Part shown: piece after piece, positions 1-8,217 of the stretch
Layout: every line of letters begins with the position of its first letter
How positions within the stretch are numbered: the first letter of the stretch is position 1
DNA from: Alphaproteobacteria bacterium
Lineage (GTDB): Bacteria; Pseudomonadota; Alphaproteobacteria; Rhizobiales; Xanthobacteraceae
DNA length: 64,000 nucleotides
Assembly (NCBI GenBank): GCA_005884685.1
Contig: VBAH01000028.1
Span: forward strand, 248,001-312,000
Direction: 5' to 3'
Notes under the pieces: generated by a model
Databases searched by the model: none
What the model was told of the DNA's origin: nothing
What the model saw: the letters and a program-made list of their open reading frames with translations, nothing else
Program-made: the position numbers and the translations under genes

Positions 1-1652
1 GCGCGCGCAAAGGACAACGCTGCGTCGAGCCGGTCGAGGAACAGTTCGCGGTTCGGCAGGCCGGTGAGGTTGTCGTGCACGGCATCGTGCAAGAGCCGCT
101 CCTCGGCTGTCTTGAACTCGGTCACGTCGGTGAGCGTGCCGACCAACCGCACCACTTCGCCGTCGGAGGCGACCACCGGGCGCGCTTTCAGGGCGAACCA
201 CATGTAGTGGCCGTCGAGCGTGCGGATGCGGAATTCCAGGAACAGCCGCCCGCGGCGCTGATCGAGCACGCCGTCGAGCGCGGCGCGGAAGCGGTCGCGG
301 TCGAGCGGATGCAGCACTTCCAGCCAGTCGGCGGCCGAGCCCGCGAGGGCACCGCGCTTGAGGCCGAGCAGCGCTTCGGTTTCCGGCGAAGTGAACACCC
401 GGTCGTTCGGCACGTCCCAGTCCCAGATCATGTCGCCCGCGCCGGTCAGCGCGAGCGCGCGTCTTTCGATGTCGGAGACGATCGCAATCGCGGCGCCGCC
501 CGAGAAGGCGTGCTGCATCACCGTGAAGCCGATCAGCATCACGATCAGCACGAGGCCTCCGAGCAGCGCGGGTCCGACGATGTCGTTGGTCACGACTCCG
601 GTCACCGCGAGGTAGGCGGCGAACACCCAGGTGACCAGCAGCAGCCAGGTCGGGATCAGCAGCACCGCGCGGTCGAAGCCGTGCGCCGCGAGATAAACCA
701 CCAGCCCCAGCCCCGCGACCGCGACGATCGCGAGCGAAATGCGGGCGACACCGGAGGCGACAGGCGGATTGAACACCGCGATCGCGGTCAGCGCGCCGAG
801 GAAGACGAGCCAACCCGCCGTGATGTGCGCATAGCGCACGTGCCAGCGATTGAGGTTGAGGTAGGCAAACAGGAACACGACCAGCGTGGCGGCAAGGATC
901 GCTTCGCCCGATGCGCGCCACACACGCTCCACGTCGGCAGAGAGATCGAACACCTTGCCCCAGAAACCGAAGTCGGTGCCGATATAGGCGAGCACGGCCC
1001 AGCCGAGCGCGGCGGCGGCCGGAAACATCACGCTGCCTTTCACGACGAACAGGATGGTGAGGAAGAGCGCGAGCAGGCCGGCGATGCCGATCACGATGCC
1101 ATAGTAGAGCGTGAACGAGTTGATCTTGTCCTTGTAGGCGTCCGGCTCCCACAGATAGAGCTGCGGCAGCTTGTCGGAGCGCAGCTCCATCACGTAGGTG
1201 ATGACCGTGCCGGGATCGAGCGTGATGCGGTAGATGTCGGCGGTCGGGCTCGTCTGCTTGTCGGGACGATCGCCGGAGCTCGGGGTGACGTTGACGATGC
1301 GCGAGAGCCCGAGGTCGGGCCAGAACAGTCCGGACCCGACCATGCGGTAATGCGGCGCCACGATCAGGCGGTCGATCTGCTCGTCGCTGTTGTTGGCGAG
1401 CGCGAACACCGCCCAGTAATTGCCCGCCTCGCGCGAACGCACCTCGATGCGGCGGATGATGCCGTCGGCCGCAGGCGCGGTCGATACCTGGATGCGGTCG
1501 CCGTCGGATTTCGGCCGCTCGACTGCGTCGGTGAGGTCGATTGCGGAGGCGTCGATGCGCACGTTGATCGCCTCGACCGCGCGGGCGTGGTGACCGCCGA
1601 GCGCGACGCCGAGCAGGACCGTCAGCGCATGTACGGCGCGCAACAGACGCAA
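1..1652 (-). CDS. 7TM-sensor / PAS / GGDEF signalling protein (3' part missing)
   Basis: The gene runs off the left edge; about 550 codons are visible. Reading from a TTG start preceded by GGGGGAGG seven bases upstream: a signal-like N terminus (1-25), an extracytoplasmic region (about 30-170) like the sensory part of 7TMR-DISM receptors, a block of hydrophobic helices (about 180-375), a PAS domain (about 395-510, with the PAC-like run 'EFRIRTLDG') and the beginning of a GGDEF domain ('DNLTGLPNRELFLDRL'). It is probably a membrane diguanylate cyclase controlling cyclic di-GMP. Many relatives also carry a C-terminal EAL domain, which would lie outside the window, so cyclase versus phosphodiesterase activity cannot be decided. 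No ATG is available near the ribosome binding site, hence the TTG start. Confidence 0.85.
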   Translation of the reverse strand, partial: MRLLRAVHALTVLLGVALGGHHARAVEAINVRIDASAIDLTDAVERPKSDGDRIQVSTAPAADGIIRRIEVRSREAGNYWAVFALANNSDEQIDRLIVAPHYRMVGSGLFWPDLGLSRIVNVTPSSGDRPDKQTSPTADIYRITLDPGTVITYVMELRSDKLPQLYLWEPDAYKDKINSFTLYYGIVIGIAGLLALFLTILFVVKGSVMFPAAAALGWAVLAYIGTDFGFWGKVFDLSADVERVWRASGEAILAATLVVFLFAYLNLNRWHVRYAHITAGWLVFLGALTAIAVFNPPVASGVARISLAIVAVAGLGLVVYLAAHGFDRAVLLIPTWLLLVTWVFAAYLAVTGVVTNDIVGPALLGGLVLIVMLIGFTVMQHAFSGGAAIAIVSDIERRALALTGAGDMIWDWDVPNDRVFTSPETEALLGLKRGALAGSAADWLEVLHPLDRDRFRAALDGVLDQRRGRLFLEFRIRTLDGHYMWFALKARPVVASDGEVVRLVGTLTDVTEFKTAEERLLHDAVHDNLTGLPNRELFLDRLDAALSFAR

Positions 1653-1667
1653 AAGAGGACCTCCCCC

Positions 1668-1737
1668 GCTAGAGCATGATCCCCGACAAGTGGATACCGT
1701 TTGCGGGAAAGATCATGCTCAAACAAAAAGCTAGAGC
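1668..1737. repeat. Palindromic intergenic element (GAGCATGATC family)
   Basis: A 10-base inverted repeat, GAGCATGATC at 1672-1681 and GATCATGCTC at 1711-1720, encloses a 29-base spacer. The element is bracketed by two direct copies of GCTAGAGC (1668-1675 and 1730-1737). Elements of this look are frequent between genes of Bradyrhizobium relatives; that is recalled, not searched. It lies in the gap between two minus-strand genes. Confidence 0.7.
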
Positions 1738-1895
1738 CCAGGTTCTGGCCCGCGATTCCGCGTCAGCCAAGGTCCCGAGCAGTAGCGGGGCAGTGCGGCA
1801 AGAGCAAGGATTTCAACGGCTTTTAACGATTGTGGCTAATGCGGATAGCGCCGGGAATGAAGGCAAAATCGCGGCAAATCGGAGCATCTGCACGC

Positions 1896-3257
1896 TCATC
1901 GGCGGCTCGCCGCGCGTCGCAGCCGTAAATCGCTCCGTTCGAGCATGTCGGAGCGTAAGCCGCCGTCGCCGTCGGCCCGCAGCAGCGCATACATCACGGG
2001 GAAATACTGGTCCGGGTCATAGCTCAGCAGGATCAGGTCAACGCCGGCATTGAGGGCCGCGACCGCTCCTCCAGTCACGCCCTCGCGACTGTGCGTCACG
2101 GCGCCCATGCTGAAGTCGTCAGTGACCAGGACTCCGTCGTGCTTCCAGCGCTCGCGCAAGAGGCCATCCACCACGGCGTTGGAGAATGATGCCGGCCGGT
2201 CGCGGTCCACGGCGACGAGGCGCACGTGACCAAGCATGATGAAGGCGGCATCGCTCGCCATCAGATGCCGGAACGGCACCCAATCCGACGCATCGAGCTC
2301 CTCGGCGCGCGCGCTGAGTTCCGCAGTGACCCGGTGCGTGTCTTCGTAGACGCGCCCGAGGCCGGGGAAATGCTTCAGCGTGCAGTGCACGCCGGTCATC
2401 ATCAGTGTCGCGCAATAGACCCTAGCCACGTCCGTCACGATCGCAGGGTCCTGTGAGATCGCCCGCGTGCCGATGCGGCTCAGCCGGTCCTCCGGATTGA
2501 TGATGCCGTGGTTCAGGTCGACCACGGGCGCGAAGTTGAGATTGATGCCGAGGTCGTTGAGCTCGCGGCCCTGGCGCGATGCGTATTGGCGGATTGCGAT
2601 CTGCCGCTCTGCAGGATCGGGATGCAGCGCCACGATCTCCGCGAGTGAAGGCATGCGCGTAAGCGGCGGCGACAGCCGGGACACCGCGCCGCCTTCCTGG
2701 TCGGTCGCGATCCACAGCGGGCTCACGCCCTGCCGGGCGCGGATTTCCTGCAGCGAGTGGATCTGCTGCCGGATCGCCTCGGCCGTCTTGCCCTGCACAT
2801 TGCTCGCGCTGATGAACACGCCTGCAATGGCACGCCGCCCGATCAGCGCATCGAGCGTCCCCCTGTCGCGGTAGCCGACGAGCAGATGACGCCCGAGCCG
2901 TTCAAGTTGCGCGGGATCGGTGCGCAGCACGATGTGGCGCTGATACTGAAACTGGGCTTCGAGCGTGGAGGTTGTGCCCAGGACAACCATTGCCAGCGAA
3001 AGACTCGTTGCGCTCATCAGGCGACTGGCGCGCGATCCCGGCTGCGCGCGGCGCAGTGTCCGGATTTCGAAGGCGATCACCAGTAGCGGTAGCAGGATGA
3101 GCGCGGTCAGCGCGCTATAGCGCCAGCTTGACAGCAGCGGCGTGCGCCAGCCGATCGCCGGCAGCAACAGGGAAGCGGCCAACGCAAGCCGCGCGAGGAC
3201 AAACGTGCGGTCCAGATAGCTCAAGCCGGCCCCTCGTTCGACCCACGTGTCGAACAA
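1896..3257 (-). CDS. Membrane-anchored glycoside hydrolase family 3 protein
   Basis: A 453-residue protein. The N-terminal third has hydrophobic segments (about 20-38, 46-64, 84-98) that probably anchor it. The rest is a GH3 N-terminal-type TIM barrel of the beta-N-acetylhexosaminidase class: 'TDQEGGAVSRL' (about 184-194), the 'KHFPGLG' loop followed by 'EDTHR' (His of the catalytic Asp-His dyad) and 'TDDFSMGA', whose first Asp fits the family nucleophile. A role in peptidoglycan turnover is likely by family, but the membrane anchor differs from cytoplasmic NagZ. The start is uncertain: TTG at 3257 gives the longest form, but an in-frame TTG at 3224 follows GAACGAGGGG and may be the real one. 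It lies 63 bases downstream of the oxidoreductase on the same strand. Confidence 0.8.
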   Translation of the reverse strand: MFDTWVERGAGLSYLDRTFVLARLALAASLLLPAIGWRTPLLSSWRYSALTALILLPLLVIAFEIRTLRRAQPGSRASRLMSATSLSLAMVVLGTTSTLEAQFQYQRHIVLRTDPAQLERLGRHLLVGYRDRGTLDALIGRRAIAGVFISASNVQGKTAEAIRQQIHSLQEIRARQGVSPLWIATDQEGGAVSRLSPPLTRMPSLAEIVALHPDPAERQIAIRQYASRQGRELNDLGINLNFAPVVDLNHGIINPEDRLSRIGTRAISQDPAIVTDVARVYCATLMMTGVHCTLKHFPGLGRVYEDTHRVTAELSARAEELDASDWVPFRHLMASDAAFIMLGHVRLVAVDRDRPASFSNAVVDGLLRERWKHDGVLVTDDFSMGAVTHSREGVTGGAVAALNAGVDLILLSYDPDQYFPVMYALLRADGDGGLRSDMLERSDLRLRRAASRR

Positions 3258-3320
3258 GCGCGGATGGAAACGGCGGTTTTGTGATCGCGTCCCGACGCAA
3301 TTGCGGCGGACCGGCCCGCC

Positions 3321-4319
3321 TCACACCGTCAATACGATTTTGCCAATGTGCTCGCTCGTTTCCATCAGCGCGTGTGCAGCCGCGGCCTCGCGTAACGGAA
3401 AGGTCTGGTAGATGACCGGCTTCACCTTGCCGGCGGCGATCAGCGGCCAGACGTTCTCCTCGACCGCGCGCGCGATCGCGGCCTTCTCGGCCACCGGGCG
3501 CGGCCTTAGGCCCGAGCCGGTGTGCCACAGCCGCTTCACCAGAATCGGGCGAAAGTCGACCAGTGTCTTGGGCGGGCGCTGGAATGCGATCTGCACGATG
3601 CGGCCTTCCACGGCTGCGGCATCGTAATTTTTCTGGATGTAGTCGCCCGCGACCATGTCGATGATCACTTCGGCGCCCTTGCCGCCGGTCGCCTGCTTGG
3701 TCTCGGCAACGAAGTCCTGGGTCTTGTAATTGATCGCGAGATCCGCCCCGAGCTTGCGGCAGGCTTCCGCCTTTTCTTCCGAGCCGACCGTGACGATCAC
3801 GCGCGCGCCGCGGTTCTTCGCCAGCATGATCGCCGTGGTGCCGATGCCCGACGAGCCGCCGTGCAGCAGCATGGTTTCGCCGGCCTTGAGCGCGCCGCGC
3901 TCGAACACGTTGTGCCAGACCGTGAAGAATGTCTCGGGGATCGCACCGGCCTCGACCATCGTGAGCGGCGCGATCACCGGCAGCGCGTTGCTCTCGTGCA
4001 CGGTCGCGTATTCGGCATAACCGCCGCCCGGCACCAGCGCGGTGACCTTGTCGCCGAGCTTCCAGCGCTTTACGCCGTCGCCGAGGGCCACGACCTCGCC
4101 GGCAAGCTCGAGGCCCGGGATATCCGGCGCACCGGGCGGCGGCGGATACTTTCCCTCGCGCTGCATCACATCCGGCCGGTTCACGCCGGCGGCCGCGACC
4201 TTCACCAGCACCTGGCCTTGCTGCGGTGTAGGCGTATCGCGCTCCTGCGGCACCAGCACGTCGGGCGGGCCGGGCTCACGGATCACGATCGCGGTCATGC
4301 GGGCGGGAATGGTCGGCAT
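3321..4319 (-). CDS. NAD(P)H quinone oxidoreductase, PIG3-like MDR family
   Basis: A 332-residue medium-chain dehydrogenase/reductase of the zinc-free quinone oxidoreductase group, expected to reduce quinones with NADPH in the cytoplasm. Visible are the GroES-like N-terminal part with 'AAGVNRPDVMQREG' and 'PGLELAGEV', and the Rossmann part with 'LLHGGSSGIGTTAI' and 'TVGSEEKAEACRKLGAD'. The zinc ligands of alcohol dehydrogenases are absent. The ATG at 4319 was chosen because CGAGGAC lies eight bases upstream; an in-frame extension of 49 residues upstream has no family likeness. It is divergent from the DUF1192 gene. Confidence 0.9.
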   Translation of the reverse strand: MPTIPARMTAIVIREPGPPDVLVPQERDTPTPQQGQVLVKVAAAGVNRPDVMQREGKYPPPPGAPDIPGLELAGEVVALGDGVKRWKLGDKVTALVPGGGYAEYATVHESNALPVIAPLTMVEAGAIPETFFTVWHNVFERGALKAGETMLLHGGSSGIGTTAIMLAKNRGARVIVTVGSEEKAEACRKLGADLAINYKTQDFVAETKQATGGKGAEVIIDMVAGDYIQKNYDAAAVEGRIVQIAFQRPPKTLVDFRPILVKRLWHTGSGLRPRPVAEKAAIARAVEENVWPLIAAGKVKPVIYQTFPLREAAAAHALMETSEHIGKIVLTV

Positions 4320-4418
4320 CGTCAAGTCCTCGGGTTGGTTCGCGCTTGCATAGTCGGCGCGCGCGGATGTGACAACCTGCAGAGCCGGCGCTAAGTTTTG
4401 GGCAGAAGAGGTTCTGCG

Positions 4419-4613
4419 ATGCCAGCAATCGACGACGACGACCGGCCGAAGAAGAAAATCGCGCACGAGATCGGGCAGGATTTGACCCTGCTGTCGGTCA
4501 AGGAACTGGACGAGCGCGTCGTGCTGCTCAAGGAAGAGATCGCTCGGCTCGAAGCCGACAAGGTGAAGAAGCAGGCACAGCGCTCGGCCGCCGACCAGTT
4601 CTTCAAGAGATAG
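4419..4613 (+). CDS. DUF1192 family small protein
   Basis: A 64-residue acidic/basic protein matching the DUF1192 family of alphaproteobacteria: a charged N terminus with a DDDD run, then an amphipathic helix ('LSVKELDERVVLLKEEIARLEADK', heptad-like) that should form a coiled coil. No enzymatic residues are seen and the function is unknown. The start is the ATG at 4419, preceded by AGAAGAGG seven bases upstream. It stands alone, divergent from the quinone oxidoreductase and 67 bases before the DUF2946 gene. Confidence 0.8.
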   Translation: MPAIDDDDRPKKKIAHEIGQDLTLLSVKELDERVVLLKEEIARLEADKVKKQAQRSAADQFFKR

Positions 4614-4680
4614 TACGCATCGGGATGCTAGTGCGAACCGCGAGTCGTGTTACATTGGGTGACGGGATCTGGGAGTTGGG

Positions 4681-5064
4681 GTGCGGGTGACAGCCTCTCG
4701 ATCACGGATGCGCCTGGCGCGCTGGCTGATCGGCTGGATCGCGGCCTATGCGTTCGTACTCCATGCGGTGTTTGCCGGCGCCATCCCGGCGCAGCTTGCA
4801 ACGGGTGGGGGCGCGCCGGGTTTTGAGATTTGTCTCGGCGATGCCGACGGCGCGCCGATCCCGGGTCACGGACAAAAAAGCCAGCACGAGAGCTGCGCGA
4901 TCCATTGCGTCGCGTTCGCCGGCGCGGCGGCGCTTGTCGTTGCACTGATCGCGCTGCTGTTTCCCTCGCGCAGCGCGCCCGCGACTCGGCATTCCGTTTT
5001 CCGTGCGCGCAATCATTTTCTCTATCGCGCCGGCAAGAGCCGCGCGCCTCCACTGCCTGCCTGA
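4681..5064 (+). CDS. DUF2946-like membrane protein
   Basis: A 127-residue protein with an N-terminal hydrophobic segment (about 13-35), a short loop with 'HESCAIHC' (about residues 69-76, paired Cys and His as in DUF2946 proteins) and a second membrane segment (about 79-95). The Cys/His cluster could bind a metal. It is the first gene of a plus-strand run with the outer-membrane protein and the PCuAC-like protein, which suggests a role in metal (perhaps copper) handling; that is inference from context. The start is GTG at 4681; an in-frame ATG at 4708 is an alternative. Confidence 0.6.
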   Translation: MRVTASRSRMRLARWLIGWIAAYAFVLHAVFAGAIPAQLATGGGAPGFEICLGDADGAPIPGHGQKSQHESCAIHCVAFAGAAALVVALIALLFPSRSAPATRHSVFRARNHFLYRAGKSRAPPLPA

Positions 5065-5126
5065 TCGCGATCGTTTCGATCCCGCGCTTCATTCGAAGCG
5101 TCTTCAGGCATGCATGGAGGACCACA

Positions 5127-6206
5127 ATGACCCGCAAGCTTTCTCCTTTCGTCGGCGCATTCGCGCTGATGGCGTCACCCGCGCTCGCCCATCATCCGGG
5201 CAGCGCCAGCAATACCGGCGGCGCCGGCCCGATCATCACCATCTCGGCCTCGACCCTTGAAGCCGGGCACGGCGCGGTGGCGTTTCTGTACGAGACCATC
5301 AAGTTCGGCGGCCTCGGCGATGCCGAACTGATCGCAGCCGCCGGCAAGCACATCCACGCGCACAGCATAGGCACGATCCAGAGCGCGTCGCTCGGCGCCG
5401 CCTATGGCGTCACCGACGACTTCATGGTGTCGGTTCGCATCCCATGGGTGCTGCGCACCGACATTCGCGAAGGCCATCATGAGCACTTGCCCGGCGGCAT
5501 CGTCAGCAACACGGTCGACGACCGCGGCGACTCGTCCGGCTTCGGCGATGTCACGGTGCTCGGCCAGTACCGATTTCTCAACAACCAAGCGTCGCGCACC
5601 GAGGCGGCGTTTTTGTTCGGCGTGAAAGCGCCGACCGGCGCGACCGATCGCATCGATCAGCAGGGCCTGCTGTTTGAAGCGGAATTTCAGCCGGGCTCAG
5701 GATCCTGGGACTTCATGCTCGGGACCGCATTTACGCAGCGCTTCGGCGCGTGGTCGTTTGACGTCAACGTGCTTGGCGTGCTCGTCGGGACCGGCACGCA
5801 GGACACCAAGCTCGGCGATCGCTTCCTTTACAACGCTGCGGTCTCGTACCGGTTGGTCGGCTATACGGCGCCCGAGCAACACGCTTCGCTGCCGTCGTCG
5901 GCGCTTGCGCATGGGCCGGTGTCGCATCGCCACGCACATCCGCTGGAGACGATTCCCGCGACGCCGCAATGGACCGTCGATGCGATCCTCGAACTCAATG
6001 GCGAATGGCACGATTTCGAGACGACCTCCGGCGTGCGCGATCCGAACTCCGGCGGTCACGTGCTGCTGCTCTCGCCCGGCGTGCGCATCGCGCGCGGCGC
6101 GTTCTCGGGCTTTGCGACGTTCGGCATTCCGATCGTGAACGAGATGAACGGGCTGCAGTCGAAGACGAGGTATCGGATGCTGAGCGGCATTGCGTACGCG
6201 TTTTGA
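5127..6206 (+). CDS. Outer-membrane beta-barrel transporter-like protein
   Basis: A 359-residue exported protein. A signal peptide ends near 'SPALA|HHPG'. The remainder alternates polar and apolar residues, with a terminal Phe ('IAYAF') as in outer-membrane barrels. The gene order and His-rich stretches ('HHPG', 'HAHS', 'GHHEHLPGG', 'HRHAHP') fit proteins found with metal-efflux genes. The ATG at 5127 follows GGAGGA. It lies 62 bases after the DUF2946 gene and 11 bases before the PCuAC-like gene, so the three are probably cotranscribed. Substrate unknown. Confidence 0.7.
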   Translation: MTRKLSPFVGAFALMASPALAHHPGSASNTGGAGPIITISASTLEAGHGAVAFLYETIKFGGLGDAELIAAAGKHIHAHSIGTIQSASLGAAYGVTDDFMVSVRIPWVLRTDIREGHHEHLPGGIVSNTVDDRGDSSGFGDVTVLGQYRFLNNQASRTEAAFLFGVKAPTGATDRIDQQGLLFEAEFQPGSGSWDFMLGTAFTQRFGAWSFDVNVLGVLVGTGTQDTKLGDRFLYNAAVSYRLVGYTAPEQHASLPSSALAHGPVSHRHAHPLETIPATPQWTVDAILELNGEWHDFETTSGVRDPNSGGHVLLLSPGVRIARGAFSGFATFGIPIVNEMNGLQSKTRYRMLSGIAYAF

Positions 6207-6217
6207 GGGGGCGTGTG

Positions 6218-6679
6218 ATGACAATGAAAACGCTCGCACTCGCGGCGGCCGCGCTCGTTCTCGCGACGGCCGCGCAGGCGCACTCGCACAAATTCAAGAC
6301 GCTCGAGATCGTGCATCCGTGGTGCATCGAAACGAGCGACACGACGAAGCCTGTTGTCGTCTCGATGACGATCAAGAATGCGGGTGGCCGCCCGGATAAA
6401 CTTTTGAGCGCCAGGACGTCTTTGGCCACTAAAGCGGAATTGCGCGATGCCGGTGCCCGGCCCGAAGCTGACGGAAAAGTGATCGGCGCGATCGCGGTCG
6501 GTTCTCGTGGCGAGGTCAACCTGAAACGTGCCGGCCCGCACATCCTGCTCTTCGGCATGAAGAAACTGCTCAGCCCCTATGACACCTTCTTCATGACCCT
6601 GGCGTTCGAGCGTGCCGGAAAAGTCGAGATCGAGGTGATGGTGGAGGAGGCCTCGGTTCTCGAAGCGCCGCATGAGTAA
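6218..6679 (+). CDS. PCuAC-like periplasmic protein with degenerate copper site
   Basis: A 153-residue exported protein: signal peptide (1-22, ending AQA), then the PCu(A)C/DUF461-type fold, recognised by 'LEIVHPWC', the 'MTIKNAGGRPDKLLSA' strand pair, 'GEVNLKRAGPHILLFGM' and the C-terminal 'TLAFERAGKVEIEV'. In true copper chaperones of this fold, His and Met residues form an H-x10-M-x21-H-x-M site. Here the first His/Met region reads 'ELRDAG' and only 'GPHILLFGM' keeps a His and a later Met, so copper binding may be lost or altered. It is the last gene of the three-gene run. Confidence 0.7.
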   Translation: MTMKTLALAAAALVLATAAQAHSHKFKTLEIVHPWCIETSDTTKPVVVSMTIKNAGGRPDKLLSARTSLATKAELRDAGARPEADGKVIGAIAVGSRGEVNLKRAGPHILLFGMKKLLSPYDTFFMTLAFERAGKVEIEVMVEEASVLEAPHE

Positions 6680-6960
6680 GCCAAGGCTCCGGCTTCAGGT
6701 TGGCAATCACGGGCAAGGAGATGAACCAGGACCCGCAAGGTTGATCACGCTCGACCGCGGCGGCGCTGGACCTGGCGCCGATCGCGGCCGCCGGGCATGA
6801 GCGACACGACCGCAGTACCAAGACGAAAAAGATCGAGAAATCAAAGCCAAGGAGGTAAACGAGCGACCTCAGGCTATACCCCGGCGCGGTCCGAATGCTC
6901 CAGATCCAGCTGCGCGGCTGACGCGTGGTGCGACAAATGCAACCATTTGTCCGGCGCGCC

Positions 6961-6975
6961 TTAACCAGTCGTTAA
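6961..6975. promoter_or_regulatory. Candidate CtrA box (TTAA-N7-TTAA)
   Basis: TTAA at 6961-6964 and TTAA at 6972-6975 are separated by exactly seven bases (CCAGTCG), the full CtrA binding consensus of alphaproteobacteria. If the RNA downstream starts near 6999, the box covers the -38 to -24 region, the usual place for CtrA-activated promoters. A possible -10 is CATTACTAAA (6987-6996). rcdA begins 272 bases downstream. Confidence 0.65.
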
Positions 6976-6994
6976 GCTTTCCCAGTCATTACTA

Positions 6995-7093
6995 AAACCG
7001 TCCAGCTTCTGGACGTTGAGTGGCTCCTGTCCACTCTGTTTGACGCCTCCCTGTTATCACCTTCGAGCCGCCGGCAACGGCGGCTCCTTTTTT
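6995..7093 (+). ncRNA. Candidate trans-acting small RNA with three stem-loops
   Basis: Three hairpins follow one another: GTCCAG-CTT-CTGGAC (7000-7014), GAGTGG-CTCCTGT-CCACTC (7018-7036) and an intrinsic terminator (7065-7093). The second loop carries CUCCUGU, an anti-Shine-Dalgarno-like motif, and CCUCCCUGUU follows unpaired. No ORF fits. The layout resembles the Rhizobiales sRNAs with CUCCU loops (the Rfam suhB/mmgR type comes to mind), but this identification is from memory. It is preceded by a CtrA box and followed by rcdA. Confidence 0.6.
7065..7093 (+). terminator. Rho-independent terminator
   Basis: A perfect 9-bp stem (GAGCCGCCG / CGGCGGCTC) closed by a GCAA tetraloop is followed by CTTTTTT. 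It should end the candidate small RNA. It also stands between the CtrA box and rcdA, so expression of rcdA from that promoter would need read-through. Confidence 0.85.
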
Positions 7094-7247
7094 ATCCGCA
7101 CGACAGAATGCCGATTTTGCCGGTGGAACCGGTGTTTCTAAGATCGCGGCACGCTCGCGGAAACTATGTCGGCAAGTGTGGCGCGCGGGTCCTAGACAGC
7201 CCGGCCAGGCGCGCGATATCAAGCTAAGGGTGTGTGAGGCGTAGCGT

Positions 7248-7766
7248 ATGTCGGAAAAGACGGCCCAGGGCGCTGGACCCGTTTTGTTCAGCGAGAAGCT
7301 CGCGAGCTCGCAAGCCTTTGCCGGCCTGTTCAAGGAAGGCATGGCACTGGTCGAGGAAACCGCCAGCTATCTGGACGGCGCCGGCCGGCAGGAATCCAAG
7401 AAGCTCGATCGCTCCGCCGCGCTCGCCTACGCAACCGAAAGCATGCGTCTGACGACCCGGTTGATGCAGCTTGCCTCCTGGCTGTTGTTGCATCGCGCCG
7501 TGAAGGAGGGCGAGATGTCGCTCGCCCAGGCCAACAAGGAAAAGACCAAGGTCAAGCTTTCGCTCGGCGACCGCGCCGACGCCGACACCATGCGGCTGTT
7601 GCCCGAGCAACTTAGCGATCTGATCGACCGCTCGCTCGGCCTGCTCGACCGGGTGCGCCGGCTCGATGCCACGATGCACAAGCCCGCCAGCGACCTGCCA
7701 CAAAACAACGCGGTCGAGCGCCAGCTCGGGCTGCTCAAGGCGGCGTTCGAGCGCGAGGCAAGGTAG
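7248..7766 (+). CDS. rcdA: RcdA-like protease adaptor (DUF1465)
   Basis: A 172-residue DUF1465 protein resembling Caulobacter RcdA, an adaptor that helps ClpXP degrade CtrA during the cell cycle. Shared features are the 'LFKEGMALVEETASYLDGAGR' opening, 'AYATESMRLTTRLMQLASWLL', and the basic/acidic helix 'LLPEQLSDLIDRSLGLLDRV'. The C-terminal tail is 'LKAAFEREAR'. It should act in the cytoplasm at the cell pole. A CtrA box lies 272 bases upstream, in line with CtrA control of rcdA in Caulobacter, though a small RNA and terminator intervene. The ATG at 7248 was chosen; no strong Shine-Dalgarno is seen. Confidence 0.85.
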   Translation: MSEKTAQGAGPVLFSEKLASSQAFAGLFKEGMALVEETASYLDGAGRQESKKLDRSAALAYATESMRLTTRLMQLASWLLLHRAVKEGEMSLAQANKEKTKVKLSLGDRADADTMRLLPEQLSDLIDRSLGLLDRVRRLDATMHKPASDLPQNNAVERQLGLLKAAFEREAR

Positions 7767-7787
7767 GTCGGCCACCCTCACAATGTC

Positions 7788-7875
7788 CGTCATGGCCGGG
7801 CTAGACCCGGCCATCTCGCTTAGGGACGTACGTGCCCTACTAAACGGGATGCCCGGCACGCGGCCGGGCATGACG
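7788..7875. repeat. CGTCATGGCCGGG palindromic element
   Basis: Starts CGTCATGGCCGGG and ends CCGGGCATGACG, each half being itself a small hairpin (GGCCGGG-ctaga-CCCGGCC and GCCCGGC-acgcg-GCCGGGC). The same family recurs at 27094-27213, 40023-40111 and, as a half copy, 42216-42252. Here it lies between rcdA and rpmE, which converge on it. Confidence 0.85.
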
Positions 7876-7903
7876 AAGGAGGGGCGGTCCGTCGGTAAGA
7901 GGC

Positions 7904-8128
7904 TTATTTCTTCCCGAGCCCGCCGAACTTCTTCTGGAAGCGCGAGAGGCGTCCGCCGCGGTCGAGCAGATGCTGCTGGCCGCCGGTCCAGGCCGGATGC
8001 GACTTCGGGTCGATGTCAAGGCGCAACGTGTCGCCCGGCTTGCCCCAGGTGGTGCGGGTGGTGAACTCGGTTCCGTCGGTCATGACGACCTTGACGGTGT
8101 GATAATCCGGGTGAATGTCGGCTTTCAT
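7904..8128 (-). CDS. rpmE: 50S ribosomal protein L31
   Basis: A 74-residue protein matching bacterial L31 throughout ('[10 protein letters not shown]', '[28 protein letters not shown]'). It is the alphaproteobacterial variant without the zinc CxxC motifs (C-minus type), so it does not depend on zinc. The ATG at 8128 has AGGAAA upstream; an in-frame extension upstream has no likeness to L31. Divergent from the ABC exporter. Confidence 0.95.
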   Translation of the reverse strand: MKADIHPDYHTVKVVMTDGTEFTTRTTWGKPGDTLRLDIDPKSHPAWTGGQQHLLDRGGRLSRFQKKFGGLGKK

Positions 8129-8217
8129 CGTCGGTTTCCTGAAAAGTTGCGGCTCTATAGCCCACGGCATTGTGTGAAACAAGCCGGAAACCCTCGATTG
8201 TCTAAGCGCAGCCGGCC

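Noticed and set aside
75-1679. A long plus-strand reading frame of over 500 codons
   Set aside because: It is antisense to a clear PAS-GGDEF protein; Arg/His/Glu-rich composition is typical of an opposite-strand shadow in GC-rich DNA.
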